Shown: in pieces, positions 42,417 to 43,368 of the stretch
Numbering within the stretch: the first letter of the stretch is position 1
Layout of the letters: every line of letters starts with the position of its first letter
Notes under the pieces: generated by a model
Seen by the model: only the letters and a program-made list of their open reading frames with translations
Database searches by the model: none
What the model was told of the DNA's origin: nothing
Made by a program: the position numbers and the translations under genes
Origin: an uncultured bacterium
Lineage (GTDB): Bacteria > Auribacterota > Erginobacteria > Erginobacterales > Erginobacteraceae
NCBI GenBank assembly: GCA_937885075.1
Contig: CAKZYZ010000361.1
Coordinates: 1 to 43,368 of the forward strand
Direction of reading: 5' to 3'
Length of the DNA: 43,368 nt

Positions 42417-43171
42417 TTTTTTCGAAGAAAAAATAAGATTACGCAGATCTTTGGTTGCTTCCGGATTGACTATCAGTTCCTCCCCTTCCAGGATCACGCC
42501 GTAGTCATCGCGGGCGCTGGCAAGAGAGATAATCTCGTTGCGGGCATCCTCCCTGACCAGCTCGGGGTCACGACTGAGGGGATTACCCCATCCCCCGCCC
42601 CCGGATGGGTAGGTGGAATAGGTGTCGCCCTTCTTCAGCGGAACCGCTTCCTTCGCCCTTAATTCCTTTTCCTCCGGGGTGCCTTCATTGATATAGGCGA
42701 TGTTCCGGCTGCCGGGTTGTCCATCATAGAGACCATAGGGAGGGATCTTCTTCCCATCGCCGAACATGACCAGGGTCGGGTTATCGTCATATAACCTGAT
42801 CTTATATTTCGCTCCGCAGCCGCCCCGGAACTCACCGGCGCCGCCGGAGTCGGTGGTAAACTCATTGAACTCGGTGATATGAGGATAATCGGCCTCATTG
42901 GTCTCGATATTGGGGGCGATCAACCCCCCCAGGTCGATCCCATCGCCGATATAATGACGGCCATCCAGACCCTGTATCCCTCCCGCGCCGCCGAATCCGT
43001 TGAAACCGAACATGACATAAAAATTGTCATTCCGCGGATCGACACCGGTAATGGTGGGTCCGTTCCATCGGTTCCAGCCGGCCGGGACCCGGTCGGGGAG
43101 GACCAGGGAGAGGGCCTTCCAGCAGGCCTCCAGGATAGCGCAGGCCGTATCCAGAGTGCAGGAGGCAACCG
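42414..43171 (-). CDS. hydantoinase B/oxoprolinase subunit, C-terminal part
   Basis: About 252 residues of the HyuB family (hydantoinase B, 5-oxoprolinase B, acetone carboxylase-like). It includes GWNRWNGPTITG, FGFNGFGGAGG, HITEFNEFTTDSGGAGEFRGG and the late PSGGGGWGNPLSRDP. The family performs ATP-dependent opening of hydantoins or 5-oxoproline together with an A subunit, not seen here. Only the C-terminal half or less is present: the 5' part is replaced by sequencing adapter from 43172 onward, so the missing codons are an assembly loss, not biology. It would be the first visible gene of the catabolic cluster. Confidence 0.9.
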
Positions 43172-43249
43172 AGATCGGAAGAGCACACGTCTGAACTCCA
43201 GTCACACTGATATATCTCGTATGCCGTCTTCTGCTTGAAAAAAAAAAAA
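43172..43249 (+). other. Illumina TruSeq-type adapter, index and poly-A (artefact)
   Basis: AGATCGGAAGAGCACACGTC begins at 43172. The adapter continues to 43205, followed by an eight-base index ACTGATAT (43206-43213), the P7 flow-cell part ATCTCGTATGCC...GCTTG (43214-43237) and 12 A's (43238-43249). This is read-through library adapter, not genomic DNA. On the minus strand it yields the artefact peptide SSRRRHTRYISVTGVQ. Confidence 0.98.
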
Positions 43250-43368
43250 GGCCATTAGCTGTACCATACCCAGGCACACAACAATACTGATAGCAGATAT
43301 CACCCAACGCCAGCAAGCTACTTTCTCTCCCATCCTCCTCCACCCATCCTCTCCCATCTATCTATCTC
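43250..43368. other. untrustworthy tail beyond the adapter
   Basis: Low-complexity C/T-rich sequence ending TCTATCTATCTC follows the adapter. It has no coding or repeat link to the rest of the window and is probably chimeric or error sequence. Confidence 0.85.

Noticed and set aside
43172-43343. N-terminal extension of the hydantoinase frame (SSRRRHTRYISVTGVQ...)
   Set aside because: This peptide is translated sequencing adapter and must not be read as protein.

Overview
The window looks like a contig from an uncultured, probably anaerobic bacterium. Intergenic spaces are packed with families of short palindromic and text-like repeats. Core genes (mfd, aconitase, an NDK-like protein, aspartate aminotransferase) are bacterial in type. 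Lineage cannot be fixed from this window: the repeat-rich intergenes, VCBS-repeat secreted proteins and a DUF5679 miniprotein fit candidate phyla near the PVC side, but that is a guess. The last about 200 bases are not genomic. An Illumina TruSeq-type adapter with its index and a poly-A tail lies at 43172-43249, so everything right of 43171 should be discarded. LAYOUT. 1-2350: accessory end with the tail of a DDE transposase, a nucleotidyltransferase/HEPN pair and a PIN/ribbon-helix-helix pair. 2430-4540: a methyltransferase, two tiny ORFs behind a good promoter, a decayed VCBS-repeat protein and a palindromic element abutting the mfd stop codon. 4540-11560: mfd, a secreted arylsulfotransferase-like protein with six C-terminal VCBS-type repeats, a relic of mfd, and a CruF-like membrane protein. 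11730-16720: aconitase, then an NDK-like/aspartate aminotransferase operon and a zinc-ribbon miniprotein. 16940-28530: a membrane glycosyltransferase/TPR fusion (+ strand), a MATE exporter, a GH57 enzyme, a thioredoxin/TPR protein, an M20 (YgeY-like) hydrolase, a REP-associated tyrosine transposase in its own inverted-repeat element, and a second membrane glycosyltransferase. 28749-43171: a long minus-strand catabolic cluster. THE CATABOLIC CLUSTER reads, in transcription order: hydantoinase B subunit (cut by the adapter), opine-dehydrogenase-family oxidoreductase, carbamoyltransferase, molybdenum hydroxylase FAD, 2Fe-2S and Mo subunits, a dihydropyrimidine-dehydrogenase-like (PreA-like) flavoprotein, an SsnA-type amidohydrolase, a second PreA-like paralogue, an NCS2 purine/pyrimidine permease and DeoC. 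The nearby YgeY-like M20 hydrolase fits the same theme. The gene set resembles the E. coli yge/xdh/ssnA region, which is tied to selenium-dependent molybdenum hydroxylases and purine or hydantoin breakdown. The inferred flow is uptake by the NCS2 permease, hydroxylation by the Mo enzyme, reduction or oxidation by the PreA-like flavoproteins, deamination and ring opening by the amidohydrolase, hydantoinase and M20 hydrolase, and carbamoyl transfer for energy. The substrate is unknown. Both PreA-like enzymes keep the catalytic cysteine position of dihydropyrimidine dehydrogenase but have lost asparagines that bind the pyrimidine, so they may act on something other than uracil or thymine. REGULATION AND REPEATS. 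Most cluster genes have strong Shine-Dalgarno sites and some overlap. Intrinsic terminators are visible after the permease, the carbamoyltransferase and the decayed VCBS protein. No tRNA, rRNA or CRISPR array was recognised.
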